A stretch of 64,000 nt of DNA, from assembly GCF_018449655.1 (NCBI RefSeq), contig NZ_JAAVUX010000002.1, positions 62,001-126,000 on the forward strand, given 5' to 3'. Position 1 is the stretch's first letter, and each line of letters opens with the position of its first letter. The notes under the pieces were generated by a model. The model did no database searches, was not told where the DNA came from, and saw nothing but the letters and a program-made list of their open reading frames with translations. This document shows positions 56,550-64,000 of the stretch, one piece after another. Made by a program: the position numbers and the translations under genes. This stretch comes from Pseudomonas sp. dw_358. GTDB taxonomy: Bacteria > Pseudomonadota > Gammaproteobacteria > Pseudomonadales > Pseudomonadaceae.

Positions 56550-56680
56550 AATGCTGCCTCCCGTCTCATGAAGTTCGACGGCCCTCCAGCTACACCGCTG
56601 TCCGACGCGCCGACGATCATGCTGGTGTGCCACGGCATTGGAGCCAAGAGGGAACCGCGGCCGCTGCAGTGCTGGATGGA

Positions 56681-57217
56681 TCAGGTGGCGGGCGCCCTGA
56701 CCCCCGCCATCAGCCGCGCCATCCAGTCCCCCATGGCCGGACGCACCAGGCTTTTTTCCATCAGGGTGACCGTGAGTCCATCGACCTCCAGACGCTGGCC
56801 CGACTCCCGATAGCCAAGGTGCCGATAGAAGCCAAAACCTGTCAGGGTGCTGCTCAGGCTGGCCACCTCGCGCCCTTGTTCCAGCAGGCACCCCTCTATG
56901 TCCGTCATCAGGGCGGTGCCCACACCGCGCCGGCTGAACTCGGGCATGACATAGCACTGAAGAATCTCGCCGTCGGAGCCGGCGATGACCACGCCGACAG
57001 GCTTGCCTTGCAGCAACGCGAGCCGGGCCAGGGTCTTGGGCAGACGCAGGCAGCGCAACAGCTGTGCCGGGCTGGTGCTGCGCAGCCATGCACCAATGAG
57101 GCGTTGTTCGTTGCGATGGTCGGCGGCGCAGGCGGTGCGAATGGCCCGCTCGATGATCAGGCTGATGGCCGTGACATCGGCCGGCAGGGGTTGGCGCAAG
57201 TGCAGAGAGTGGTCCAT
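56681..57217 (-). CDS. GNAT-family N-acetyltransferase
   Basis: A 178-aa acetyltransferase. LQCYVMPEFSRRGVGTALM is motif A with the R-R-G-V-G-T acetyl-CoA loop, and GFGFYRHLGY is motif B. The ATG at 57217 has GAGGAAG seven bases upstream. It lies 131 bp upstream of the paralogue pair and 41 bp after the sensor kinase gene on the same strand. Confidence 0.88.
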   Translation of the reverse strand: MDHSLHLRQPLPADVTAISLIIERAIRTACAADHRNEQRLIGAWLRSTSPAQLLRCLRLPKTLARLALLQGKPVGVVIAGSDGEILQCYVMPEFSRRGVGTALMTDIEGCLLEQGREVASLSSTLTGFGFYRHLGYRESGQRLEVDGLTVTLMEKSLVRPAMGDWMARLMAGVRAPAT

Positions 57218-57258
57218 GAGAGGCTTCCTCGATCCATGAGTGTGCTGGAAAGGAAACC

Positions 57259-58632
57259 TTACCTCGCTGCCTGGTGCACAGCGACCGCGTTGCTGTAACC
57301 ATCCGTTTCGGCGTCCGCCAGCGGCAGGCACAGCGTCACCTGCAGGCCATGGTCGTGGCTGTGAAAGTGCAGTTGGCCAGCGTATTGCTGGACGATCGCC
57401 TGAACGATGGCCAGCCCCAGACCGCTGCCGGCCCCTTGCCCTTTGCGCCAGAAACGCTGGGTCAGATAGGCCAGGTGCTGGGGCGCGATGCCCGGCCCCT
57501 GATCATGGATGTCGAACCGTGCAGCCCCCTCCTCCACACTCAGGGCCAGGCGCACTACGCCACCGGCCGCGCCATGGCGCCGGGCGTTCTCCAGCAGATT
57601 GCGCAAGGCAGCAATGGCCAGGGCGGACGGCACGGCGAGCACTTGATCGCCCACCCGCGCAGGCAGCTCCAGCTGGATAGGCAAGTCGGCGCCCTGCTGC
57701 GCATCGTTCATGGCCAACCGGGCGATCTGAGTGATATCGCAGGCCACGCCATCCTCGAACGACAGGCTGCCTTCGACTCTGGCCAGCAACAGCAGTTGTT
57801 CAAGGGTCCGATGCAGCCGGTCGGCACCTTGTTCGGCATGTTCAAGTGCCTGCTCCCGGGCGGCGCCAGTGGTCATGCGTGCTACCTGCAAGTGAGTCTT
57901 CACCGCCGTCAGCGGGCTGCGCAACTCATGGGCCGCGTCGCCGGTCAGGCGACGCTCGCGCTCGAATGCCTGCGCAATGCGCAGCAATAATTGATTCTGG
58001 GTGTCGAGCAAGGGTTGCAGTTCGCGGGGCAAAGCCGAGACCTGCAGCGGCTCCAAAGAGTCGGCGCTGCGCCGGGTCAACGCCTCGCGCATGCGCTGGA
58101 GCGGCGCCAACCCTCGCCCCAGCCCCAGCCAAAGCACCCCCAGGCTGCCCAGCAGCGCCATCAAAACCGGCGCGGAGGCGGCCAGCACCACCGAGCGTTC
58201 GAGGGCTTCACGCTCTTGCTGGCGGTCGGCGGTGGTGATGCGCACATCGCCATGGGACAAGGTAAAGCTGCGCCATGCAGCCCCCTCGATCTGCTGGTCA
58301 CGAAAACCGCTGCTCTGCGCATCCAGCGCGGACTGCGTGGCCGAATGGCTGCGGGCCAGGATCTCGCCGCGCAACGAACTGACCTGGCAGGCCATGCCGT
58401 CCGGAATGCTCAGTGGGTCGGCGCTGAACCGGGTGCCCTCGCCGACACTGGACAAAGGTTGCGGCAATTGGTTCACCAAACCGGCGACCATGCGCGCCGA
58501 CGCCACCAGACGCTGGTCCAGCGAGAACATCATCTGGTTGCGCAGATCCCGAAACATCCACGCAGCCGCCAAGGCCCAGATCAGGATGAACGCGGCGCCG
58601 AGAATCAGCGTCAGGCGCAGACGCAAGGTCAC
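57259..58632 (-). CDS. Two-component sensor histidine kinase (QseC/PmrB-like)
   Basis: A 457-aa kinase. Two transmembrane helices (about residues 10-30 and 165-185) flank a periplasmic sensor domain; a HAMP-like linker follows. The H-box is GDAAHELRSPLTAVKTHLQ, the N-box RNLLENARRHG, the G1 box DQGPGI and G2 GSGLGLAI. The overlap of four bases with the response regulator gene marks a coupled pair. The signal is unknown; QseC and PmrB relatives sense metals or cell-surface cues. Confidence 0.92.
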   Translation of the reverse strand: MTLRLRLTLILGAAFILIWALAAAWMFRDLRNQMMFSLDQRLVASARMVAGLVNQLPQPLSSVGEGTRFSADPLSIPDGMACQVSSLRGEILARSHSATQSALDAQSSGFRDQQIEGAAWRSFTLSHGDVRITTADRQQEREALERSVVLAASAPVLMALLGSLGVLWLGLGRGLAPLQRMREALTRRSADSLEPLQVSALPRELQPLLDTQNQLLLRIAQAFERERRLTGDAAHELRSPLTAVKTHLQVARMTTGAAREQALEHAEQGADRLHRTLEQLLLLARVEGSLSFEDGVACDITQIARLAMNDAQQGADLPIQLELPARVGDQVLAVPSALAIAALRNLLENARRHGAAGGVVRLALSVEEGAARFDIHDQGPGIAPQHLAYLTQRFWRKGQGAGSGLGLAIVQAIVQQYAGQLHFHSHDHGLQVTLCLPLADAETDGYSNAVAVHQAAR

Positions 58633-59300
58633 GTGGCCGCTCCGGCAGGCCCGAGGCGATAGCCCAGACCGCGCACCGTCTCGACGATCTGCGTGCCAAG
58701 CTTGCGGCGCAAGTGATGAATATGCACGTTCAGGGCGTTGCTCTCGACCTCATCGCCAAAGCCATAGAGGCTGTCTTTCAATTGCTCGCTGGAGAGCACC
58801 CGGCCGCGGTTGTGCAGCAAGGCCTGGAGCAACGCCTGCTCACGGCGCGACAGTTCCACCGCCTGGCCGCCCAACCAGGCTTCTCGACGGCTGGGATCGT
58901 AGCTCAGGGGGCCGTGCTCGATGAGGTTTACCGCTCGCCCGGCGGCGCGCCGCATCAAGGTATGCAGCCGCGCGCTCAGCTCGCGCAGATCGAAGGGTTT
59001 GAGCAGGTAATCATCGGCACCGGCCTGCAGGCCGGCGACACGATCGCTGACCGTGTCCCGTGCCGTCAAGACCAGTACCGGCAGGGTACTGCCCTGCCGA
59101 CGCATACGCTCGAGCCAGGTCAGGCCGTCTTCGTCAGGCAGGCCGAGATCGAGGATGATCACATCGAAATCTGCCGCCAGCAGCAGGGCCTGCGCGGCGG
59201 CGGCGGTGGCCACGCGGTCGACCACCAGACCCTGCGCGCCCAGGCCGGCAACGATGCCGCTGGCGATCAGGTCGTCGTCCTCGCAAAGCAGTATGTGCAT
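58629..59300 (-). CDS. OmpR-family response regulator (QseB/PmrA-like)
   Basis: A 223-aa regulator. The phospho-acceptor is Asp51 in IILDLGLPDEDG, the switch Lys is in YLLKPFD, and the winged-helix DNA-binding domain has DEVESNALNVHIHHLRRKLG, the recognition sequence typical of the QseB/PmrA branch. Its promoter region has a matching 11-bp-period direct repeat (59341-59357). Confidence 0.93.
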   Translation of the reverse strand: MHILLCEDDDLIASGIVAGLGAQGLVVDRVATAAAAQALLLAADFDVIILDLGLPDEDGLTWLERMRRQGSTLPVLVLTARDTVSDRVAGLQAGADDYLLKPFDLRELSARLHTLMRRAAGRAVNLIEHGPLSYDPSRREAWLGGQAVELSRREQALLQALLHNRGRVLSSEQLKDSLYGFGDEVESNALNVHIHHLRRKLGTQIVETVRGLGYRLGPAGAAT

Positions 59301-59340
59301 GGGCAGACTCGGGTAAAAGACAGCACTGTGACGTCAGTGC

Positions 59341-59357
59341 ATTAACGCCACATTATG
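59341..59357. promoter_or_regulatory. PmrA/QseB-type direct repeat upstream of the response regulator
   Basis: ATTAAC-N5-ATTATG with 11-bp period, 41 bp before the response-regulator start. It begins with the same CATTAACG sequence as the site at 62455, suggesting autoregulation. Confidence 0.5.
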
Positions 59358-59366
59358 CCGTCTTGG

Positions 59367-62300
59367 TCAGGTCGACAGCCAGCTGCCGGTGGAGCCGATA
59401 CGGATCAATCCGCCCAACGCGCTGTAATGCCGAGCCTGCGCACGCAATTGCTCGGCGATGGCTTCACGCATCGGCGCCGGCACATGCAACTGGCCCCGCG
59501 CTATGTGGTGCAGCCCTCGGTATTGCCGGTAGGCGGGCAGCGCGCGATCAATCATCTCGTTGAACAACTTCGGCCCGGTGACATGGCTGATACGTTGACC
59601 GTAGGCGTTCAGTTCGGCATCGGTGTTGGCAAAGTCATAGGGACGGGTCTTGTACAAGTCTGTGTTCGCGAGAAAACGTCGGTAGCTTTCCTCGGACATC
59701 TGCTCCAGCAATGGATTACCGGGCAACGAGCCAAAATTGCTGGTATTGAAGTCCACCTGCATCCGCAGCCGCTGATGACAGACCGGGTTGTTCAGCAGCA
59801 AGTGCCCGGGCGCCACCTCGAACGCGCCTTCGGCGAAGTTGGGCACGCCGTCCCCCGACCCTTCGATCAGGTCATCGACATCCATGTAGATACCGCCTTC
59901 GCGGTACAGCAGCCGATAGCGCAGCACGTCGACGGCACTGGCGTAGTTGATGGCCGGCCCCGTGCTGGCGGCCAGGTACTGCTGGTAATAGCGCGTGGTG
60001 CGAAACGCCTTGAAAAAATCGGTCTGTTCCAGAATGTGCACCTTGAGTGTGGACGGCCCCCGGGCCAGGCGCAGCAAGGTGCTGTCCAATTCCACGGGGT
60101 CTTTGATGTCGAGGTACAGGTGCGTCTCGAAGGGCTGCGAACCTTGCCCGGCTTCCTCGGCGTTATGAATCACCCGACGAATCAGCTTGCGTGGCATGTG
60201 CCGGCCGAGCCAGACGCTGTGCAGTTGGCGTGGGACAGGGCGGACCTGGGCGGTGGGCAGTGGCTCGACTTCCCAGGGCAGATGCACATTGATGCCGAGT
60301 TGCTGCACCGCGCGATCGATATCGACGGCCACACGTGGCGGCAGGCTGTCCGGGACTGACACCCCGACGAAGCCCCGTAACGGATCGAAGCGGTACGCGC
60401 TGCCGGCAGACGTGCGCCAGGTGTCGCTGAACGGGTCGTAGCGCACAGCCCGGGGCACGCCCTGTACTTCGATGCTGTAGCGCGGCAGGTGACACCCAAA
60501 CCCCACAGGCAACTGCTGCACGCCCTGGAGCACCCCAGGTGAATCGGGGGGCGAGAGCCTCCCGTGCAACGGATCAGCCAGACGTTCAAGGTCGGCAGTG
60601 GATACCGGGAGAAATTGCCAGCGGTCCAGGCTGTCCATGGCCAGATGGACTTCATCGAAAGCCCAGCTGCCCCCGCTCCATTCGCCAAGCCCGCGCCCTG
60701 CGGCCTGCAGTGCATGCAAGGCATCAGCCGGCTCACCCAGATGACGCAGCAGGGCGGCCTGATTGTGGCTGAAATTTTCGCGAAAGGACGCCGTCATCAC
60801 ACCCTCGGCATCGATTTCGTGCAGGACAAAGGCTGCGTCGAACTCGGCCTGGGCATATTCCAGCGCGCCCCTCGGCGTGGCAAAGGCCTGTAGCACAGGA
60901 CCTTGCAGCATGGGTCGCACGCCAGATGTCTCGGTCAAGGGCGTCAGCGAGGCGAGGACGGCGGCCGGGTCGGCGCCCCGCAGCAGGGGGTGAATGCAAT
61001 ACAGGGTTTTCACGTCACTGCGTTCGATCAGGCCCAGCCCGTTGACCTGTCCGCCGGGGAGCGGCTCGAAAGGATGGACGACGGGCGCCTGCTCCAATAC
61101 GTCAAGGCTCTGCTCGGCAGACGATGTTTCAGGCAGTCGGAGCTCGAACAACAGAGGGGTGTTGAAAGCGATCACGATGGCACCGTTGAGCGCACCGAAG
61201 ATGCCATCGCGGCGCTCTTGACGGGTTGCCGCGTACACCGCCTTGTGTACATTCAATGCCAGCGAGACGGCTGCTGCACCGACCACCACCAAGGCCACTG
61301 GCCACCCCAGGGGCGCGAATCCACTGCCCAGGTTGATAAAGGCACTCAGATACCCCAGCCATAAGCCTTGACGCAGATGAGCGTTGGAGGTCAGCAGGGT
61401 ATCGGCCTGGTGCTGCATTTCCTGCTCGGCCTGTCTACGCAGCCAGGCGAACGGATCGCCGGCGAGAGCGGACTCTCGCGGCTGCAGCACGTTCAGGCGC
61501 GCCAGGCGGGTGTCCTGGCGAACCTGTTCAAGCAGTTCGCGCAACCCATCCAACTCGGAGGTACGGGCCGGGTTGAACGAGGAAAAATGGCGCAGCAAGG
61601 CATCCCGCTCGCGAGGAATCGCCGCGCAGTGGCGCAACCATTCATAAAACGCCCGGTGATCAGCAAAGGCTTGCAGGGCCTGGGCCTCACCCGGCAGATA
61701 CAGAAGTTGGCGCCCACCGTGAGTGGCGATCCGCAAGGCATCCCGCGCCAGATAACCGCCCAGACTCAGTCGATAGACCGTGCCCGCAGGTCGCCCCTCC
61801 AGCAACGCCTGCAAGACGCCAAGATCGCCCGCAGTCAACGCCTGGCGCTGCCGAGCCGCCAGCACCGCCGCGCGCAGGGCCATCCTCGCCAGCAGCACAA
61901 AACTGACGCCCTGCTGATGCCAGAATGCGCCCAGGCGAGCGCGGTAACGTTGCGCGAAATCGATGCTCCAGAACTCTGCGCAGACGTCGGCGGCCAGCAG
62001 GCGCACTTCATTGCGTTGGTCGTACACCCCGTGTTCGGGCCCGTCGGTATAAAAGCCGCCTTCTACCTGAAGGTTGTCGAGGCTGTCCTGATCCCGCGCG
62101 CCGTAACGCTGCAAGAGCAACTGAATAAAGGTCATGGATTGCACCGGGCGCCCACTGTGCTGCCAGCCGGTGAAGGTCAGCGGGCTGCTGACGGCGCCGT
62201 CGAAGCGGTGCCACCACACGCGCTCCGGGTCCAGATTACGGTTGGTATGGCGCCGGAGGATGCGCAAGGCCTCGTCCCGAGCCAGGCTATGAATGTCCGG

Positions 62301-62372
62301 GAAGGCTTGCGTCCAGCGCCGCGCCGTGTCGCTCCAGAACGCCTGGTCGTGCCCCAGAATAGTGGTGCTCAT
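59367..62372 (-). CDS. Putative glycosylating toxin with TcdA/TcdB-type GT domain
   Basis: A 1001-aa protein. The C-terminal ~290 residues carry the signature of the TcdA/TcdB and related DXD glycosyltransferases: LHSVWLG (Trp721), SAVDVLRYRLLYREGGIYMD with Asp815 and Arg818, the DVD motif (Asp831, Asp833), and a C-terminal GSW (Trp998). A hydrophobic region (about 336-410) could serve membrane insertion. The N-terminus (residues 1-300) resembles the front part of large Pseudomonas toxins annotated as dermonecrotic-toxin-like (DUF6543), a lower-confidence match. No signal peptide. The start at 62372 is MSTTILGHDQ. Likely modifies a host GTPase or other protein; the target is unknown. Confidence 0.75.
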   Translation of the reverse strand: MSTTILGHDQAFWSDTARRWTQAFPDIHSLARDEALRILRRHTNRNLDPERVWWHRFDGAVSSPLTFTGWQHSGRPVQSMTFIQLLLQRYGARDQDSLDNLQVEGGFYTDGPEHGVYDQRNEVRLLAADVCAEFWSIDFAQRYRARLGAFWHQQGVSFVLLARMALRAAVLAARQRQALTAGDLGVLQALLEGRPAGTVYRLSLGGYLARDALRIATHGGRQLLYLPGEAQALQAFADHRAFYEWLRHCAAIPRERDALLRHFSSFNPARTSELDGLRELLEQVRQDTRLARLNVLQPRESALAGDPFAWLRRQAEQEMQHQADTLLTSNAHLRQGLWLGYLSAFINLGSGFAPLGWPVALVVVGAAAVSLALNVHKAVYAATRQERRDGIFGALNGAIVIAFNTPLLFELRLPETSSAEQSLDVLEQAPVVHPFEPLPGGQVNGLGLIERSDVKTLYCIHPLLRGADPAAVLASLTPLTETSGVRPMLQGPVLQAFATPRGALEYAQAEFDAAFVLHEIDAEGVMTASFRENFSHNQAALLRHLGEPADALHALQAAGRGLGEWSGGSWAFDEVHLAMDSLDRWQFLPVSTADLERLADPLHGRLSPPDSPGVLQGVQQLPVGFGCHLPRYSIEVQGVPRAVRYDPFSDTWRTSAGSAYRFDPLRGFVGVSVPDSLPPRVAVDIDRAVQQLGINVHLPWEVEPLPTAQVRPVPRQLHSVWLGRHMPRKLIRRVIHNAEEAGQGSQPFETHLYLDIKDPVELDSTLLRLARGPSTLKVHILEQTDFFKAFRTTRYYQQYLAASTGPAINYASAVDVLRYRLLYREGGIYMDVDDLIEGSGDGVPNFAEGAFEVAPGHLLLNNPVCHQRLRMQVDFNTSNFGSLPGNPLLEQMSEESYRRFLANTDLYKTRPYDFANTDAELNAYGQRISHVTGPKLFNEMIDRALPAYRQYRGLHHIARGQLHVPAPMREAIAEQLRAQARHYSALGGLIRIGSTGSWLST

Positions 62373-62400
62373 GTGCTGCCCCTTTTGGCTGAAAAGGGGC
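62373..62400 (-). promoter_or_regulatory. Hairpin sequestering the toxin ribosome-binding site
   Basis: In the mRNA (minus strand), GCCCCTTTT (62392-62400 complement) pairs perfectly with AAAAGGGGC over a 5-nt CAGCC loop. The second arm contains AAGGGG, the Shine-Dalgarno six bases before the ATG at 62372. Translation should be low until the stem is opened. Confidence 0.6.
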
Positions 62401-62454
62401 GCAGGGTGGCAGCGTGGCCCGGCGACATGAGGTACATATATCTGGGCAACCTGC

Positions 62455-62471
62455 ATTAACGACGCCTTAAC
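62455..62471. promoter_or_regulatory. PmrA/QseB-type direct repeat between toxin and tlpA-like gene
   Basis: ATTAAC-N5-CTTAAC with 11-bp period, matching the half-site layout of PmrA/QseB boxes (CTTAAG-N5-CTTAAG). It lies in the shared 145-bp divergent promoter region. A plausible target of the response regulator encoded 3 kb away. Confidence 0.5.
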
Positions 62472-62517
62472 ATCCCCCCCGCATCCTCGGCCCTCGATCG
62501 ACTCAGGAACGCCCGCC

Positions 62518-63327
62518 ATGCTCAGCTTCACCCTCGGCCCCTTTACCTTGGCCATGGACCATTTGATTCTGCTGGCATCCTTGCTGCTGGCCACCTGGAG
62601 CGGGGCACGCAGCGCCAGAGCCGCCGGGGTGAAAAACCCCGAGTCGGTACTGTTCAGCCTGCTATTGATGGCGCTGCTGGTAGCCAGGCTGAGTTTTGCG
62701 CTGGTTTATTGGCCGCAATACCGGCAGGCGCCCTGGCAGATCCTCGACGTGCGCGACGGCGGCTTTCTGCTCTGGCCTGGCGTGCTGGCGTTGCTGTCAA
62801 GCGCGGCCTGGCAGGCGTGGCGCCGGCCGGACCAACGCCGGCCACTGGCCTGGGCTATCGGCAGCGGCCTGACCCTGTGGCTGCTGGGCACACTGACCGT
62901 ACAGCTCCATGACCGCCGCCAGACCTTGCCGGATACCCCCCTGCAAACATTGGCCGGCACCCCACTGAACCTGCGTGACTACGCCGGACAACCACTGGTG
63001 GTCAATCTGTGGGCCAGTTGGTGTCCGCCGTGCCGGCGAGAAATGCCCGTGCTGCTGGAGGCCGCCCGGCGAACGCCGGGGGTGCGATTTGTACTGGTCA
63101 ACCAGGGTGAGAGTCCCGATCAGGTAAGGACATTCCTCGCTGCAGCCGGCATTGATAGCCAGCAAGTGGTGTTCGATCGAGCCAGTCAACTGTCGCGCGC
63201 GGCAGGCTCGGCAGCATTGCCGGCGACCTTGTTCTATGACGCTCAGGGCCGGTGGGTGCGAAGCCACGTCGGCGAGCTGTCCAGCGCCAGCCTGGAGCAT
63301 GGCCTGCAAGGGCTGTTGCAGCCCTGA
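62518..63327 (+). CDS. Lgt-like membrane domain fused to TlpA-type thioredoxin
   Basis: A 269-aa protein. The first ~130 residues form about four membrane helices with an Lgt-like segment (VARLSFALVYWPQYRQAPWQ, then DVRDGGFLLWPG), but the catalytic HGG of Lgt is missing (WPG instead). The C-terminal domain is periplasmic TlpA/ResA-like thioredoxin with WASWCPPCRREMP and the cis-Pro segment SAALPATLFYD. It probably reduces or oxidises periplasmic disulfides. It is divergent from the toxin gene and shares its regulatory region. Confidence 0.85.
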   Translation: MLSFTLGPFTLAMDHLILLASLLLATWSGARSARAAGVKNPESVLFSLLLMALLVARLSFALVYWPQYRQAPWQILDVRDGGFLLWPGVLALLSSAAWQAWRRPDQRRPLAWAIGSGLTLWLLGTLTVQLHDRRQTLPDTPLQTLAGTPLNLRDYAGQPLVVNLWASWCPPCRREMPVLLEAARRTPGVRFVLVNQGESPDQVRTFLAAAGIDSQQVVFDRASQLSRAAGSAALPATLFYDAQGRWVRSHVGELSSASLEHGLQGLLQP

Positions 63328-64000
63328 TCAGCGAGATGCCTGGCCGTTTCGGGCCACCGACTCCCCGGTGGCCAGGGGCAGCACGGCAATCCGGTAAGGT
63401 TGAAAGATCCGCGCCATGTCGCCGTTTTCGCGCAACATGCCGAGGTATTGGCTGAACGCTTCGGCGCTGATCGGTCCCTTGGGCTGAAGCAGGGCAAAGT
63501 GGTGGTAGATCTGGTCAACCCGCTCGGAAATCAGCAACTGGCTGGCACTGTCCGGATTGCGCGCCAGGAAGTCGCTGAGGTAGGAGCGCGTGATCAGGGC
63601 GATGTCCGCACGATCACGCAGCACCAACGTCAAGTTGCTGTCATGGGAATAGGTCAGGGTGGCGTTGAAATGCTGCGCCAGATAACGCGGGTCGGCGTCA
63701 AAACCGGCAAACGCATAGTGATAACCGCTGAACAGCGCCAAGCGTTTGCCCTCCAGGTTACGAAAATACGACTGGTCGCGCCCCGTGGCACGATGGGCGA
63801 CAAACACTTCAGCGTCTTCGAGGCCCAGGTCCACGTTGACATGGGGAATGTCCTGCCACCCCCAGTCAGGGTTCTCGAAAATTGCCACGTCCACGCGGTC
63901 CTGCTGGAAATCACGGAACCGTCGAGCCAACGAGGTCGGTACCATCACGAAGTGGTATTGCTGCTGGACCTTGTTCAGCGCCTGGACCATCTCGGGCAGC
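63328..64000 (-). CDS. Periplasmic solute-binding protein family 3 (5' end beyond window)
   Basis: The frame is open to the window edge, so the signal peptide and N-terminus are missing. The visible ~224 residues have the family-3 binding fold (RRFRDFQQDRVDVAIFENPD, GKRLALFSGYHYAFAGFDAD, RADIALITRSYLSDFL). It resembles ABC-linked amino-acid-type or standalone sensory binding proteins. The stop codon directly abuts the stop of the convergent thioredoxin gene. Confidence 0.8.
   Translation of the reverse strand, partial: LPEMVQALNKVQQQYHFVMVPTSLARRFRDFQQDRVDVAIFENPDWGWQDIPHVNVDLGLEDAEVFVAHRATGRDQSYFRNLEGKRLALFSGYHYAFAGFDADPRYLAQHFNATLTYSHDSNLTLVLRDRADIALITRSYLSDFLARNPDSASQLLISERVDQIYHHFALLQPKGPISAEAFSQYLGMLRENGDMARIFQPYRIAVLPLATGESVARNGQASR

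Noticed and set aside
56550..57302. Long N-terminal extension of paralogue 2
   Set aside because: The extension runs antisense-frame through the GNAT gene on the same strand, while the short start has a strong GGGAGG site and matches its paralogue's length.

Overview
The window is chromosomal DNA of a Pseudomonas, most likely of the P. fluorescens lineage. The evidence is the conserved order tig-clpP-clpX-lon-hupB-ppiD, the Arg-His-Leu tRNA trio next to folD/cysS/glnS/ppiB/lpxH, yejABEF followed by fabI, a bathy/bacteriophytochrome-type kinase, miaE, acnB, and uniformly high-GC codon use with short intergenic gaps. No prophage, IS element or CRISPR array was seen. Most of the window is core genome with a few accessory islets.

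Layout. 1-2.0 kb: 3' end of a short-chain dehydrogenase, a SorC-type sugar-sensing regulator and a small protein. 2.0-2.8 kb: a decayed patch with a 3' remnant of a TonB-dependent receptor and two tandem ~128-bp units, each ending in a strong intrinsic terminator (candidate sRNA pair). 2.8-4.4 kb: a CSS-motif/EAL c-di-GMP phosphodiesterase. 4.5-14.0 kb: an organosulfur/peptide-type cluster: lipoprotein binding protein, two permeases, a double ATPase, a SfnB/DszC-like flavin oxidoreductase and an MFS exporter on the minus strand, with an NtaA/DmoA-type flavin monooxygenase divergent. 14.1-19.8 kb: YebC-like regulator, a small protein, a LysR regulator, and a methyltransferase-rnhA-dnaQ-GNAT operon facing gloB. 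19.9-28 kb: mltD, yejABEF and fabI. 28-36.7 kb: the protein quality-control block (ppiD, hupB, lon, clpX, clpP, tig), all on the minus strand. 37-39.2 kb: bacteriophytochrome. 39.2-39.6 kb: three tRNAs. 39.9-45.4 kb: folD, cysS, glnS, ppiB, lpxH. 45.4-50.4 kb: a complete MarR-controlled tripartite efflux operon (marR, OMF, emrA, emrB) with two perfect palindromic operators. 50.4-55.5 kb: miaE, a tandem universal stress protein, a DUF1289 protein and acnB with a long structured leader.

55.5-64 kb is the most accessory part: a tandem pair of unrecognised ~170-aa paralogues, a GNAT, a QseBC/PmrAB-like two-component system, a 1001-aa putative glycosylating toxin with a TcdA/TcdB-type catalytic domain at its C-terminus and a hydrophobic central region, a divergent Lgt-like/TlpA fusion thioredoxin, and the 3' part of a solute-binding protein. 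Two 11-bp-period direct repeats of PmrA/QseB type lie upstream of the response regulator and between the toxin and the thioredoxin gene. The toxin's Shine-Dalgarno is buried in a perfect 9-bp hairpin. Together these suggest a two-component regulon with an extra translational lock on the toxin; this is the most promising undescribed system in the window.

All assignments come from reading the sequence; family names rest on recognised motifs, not on searches.
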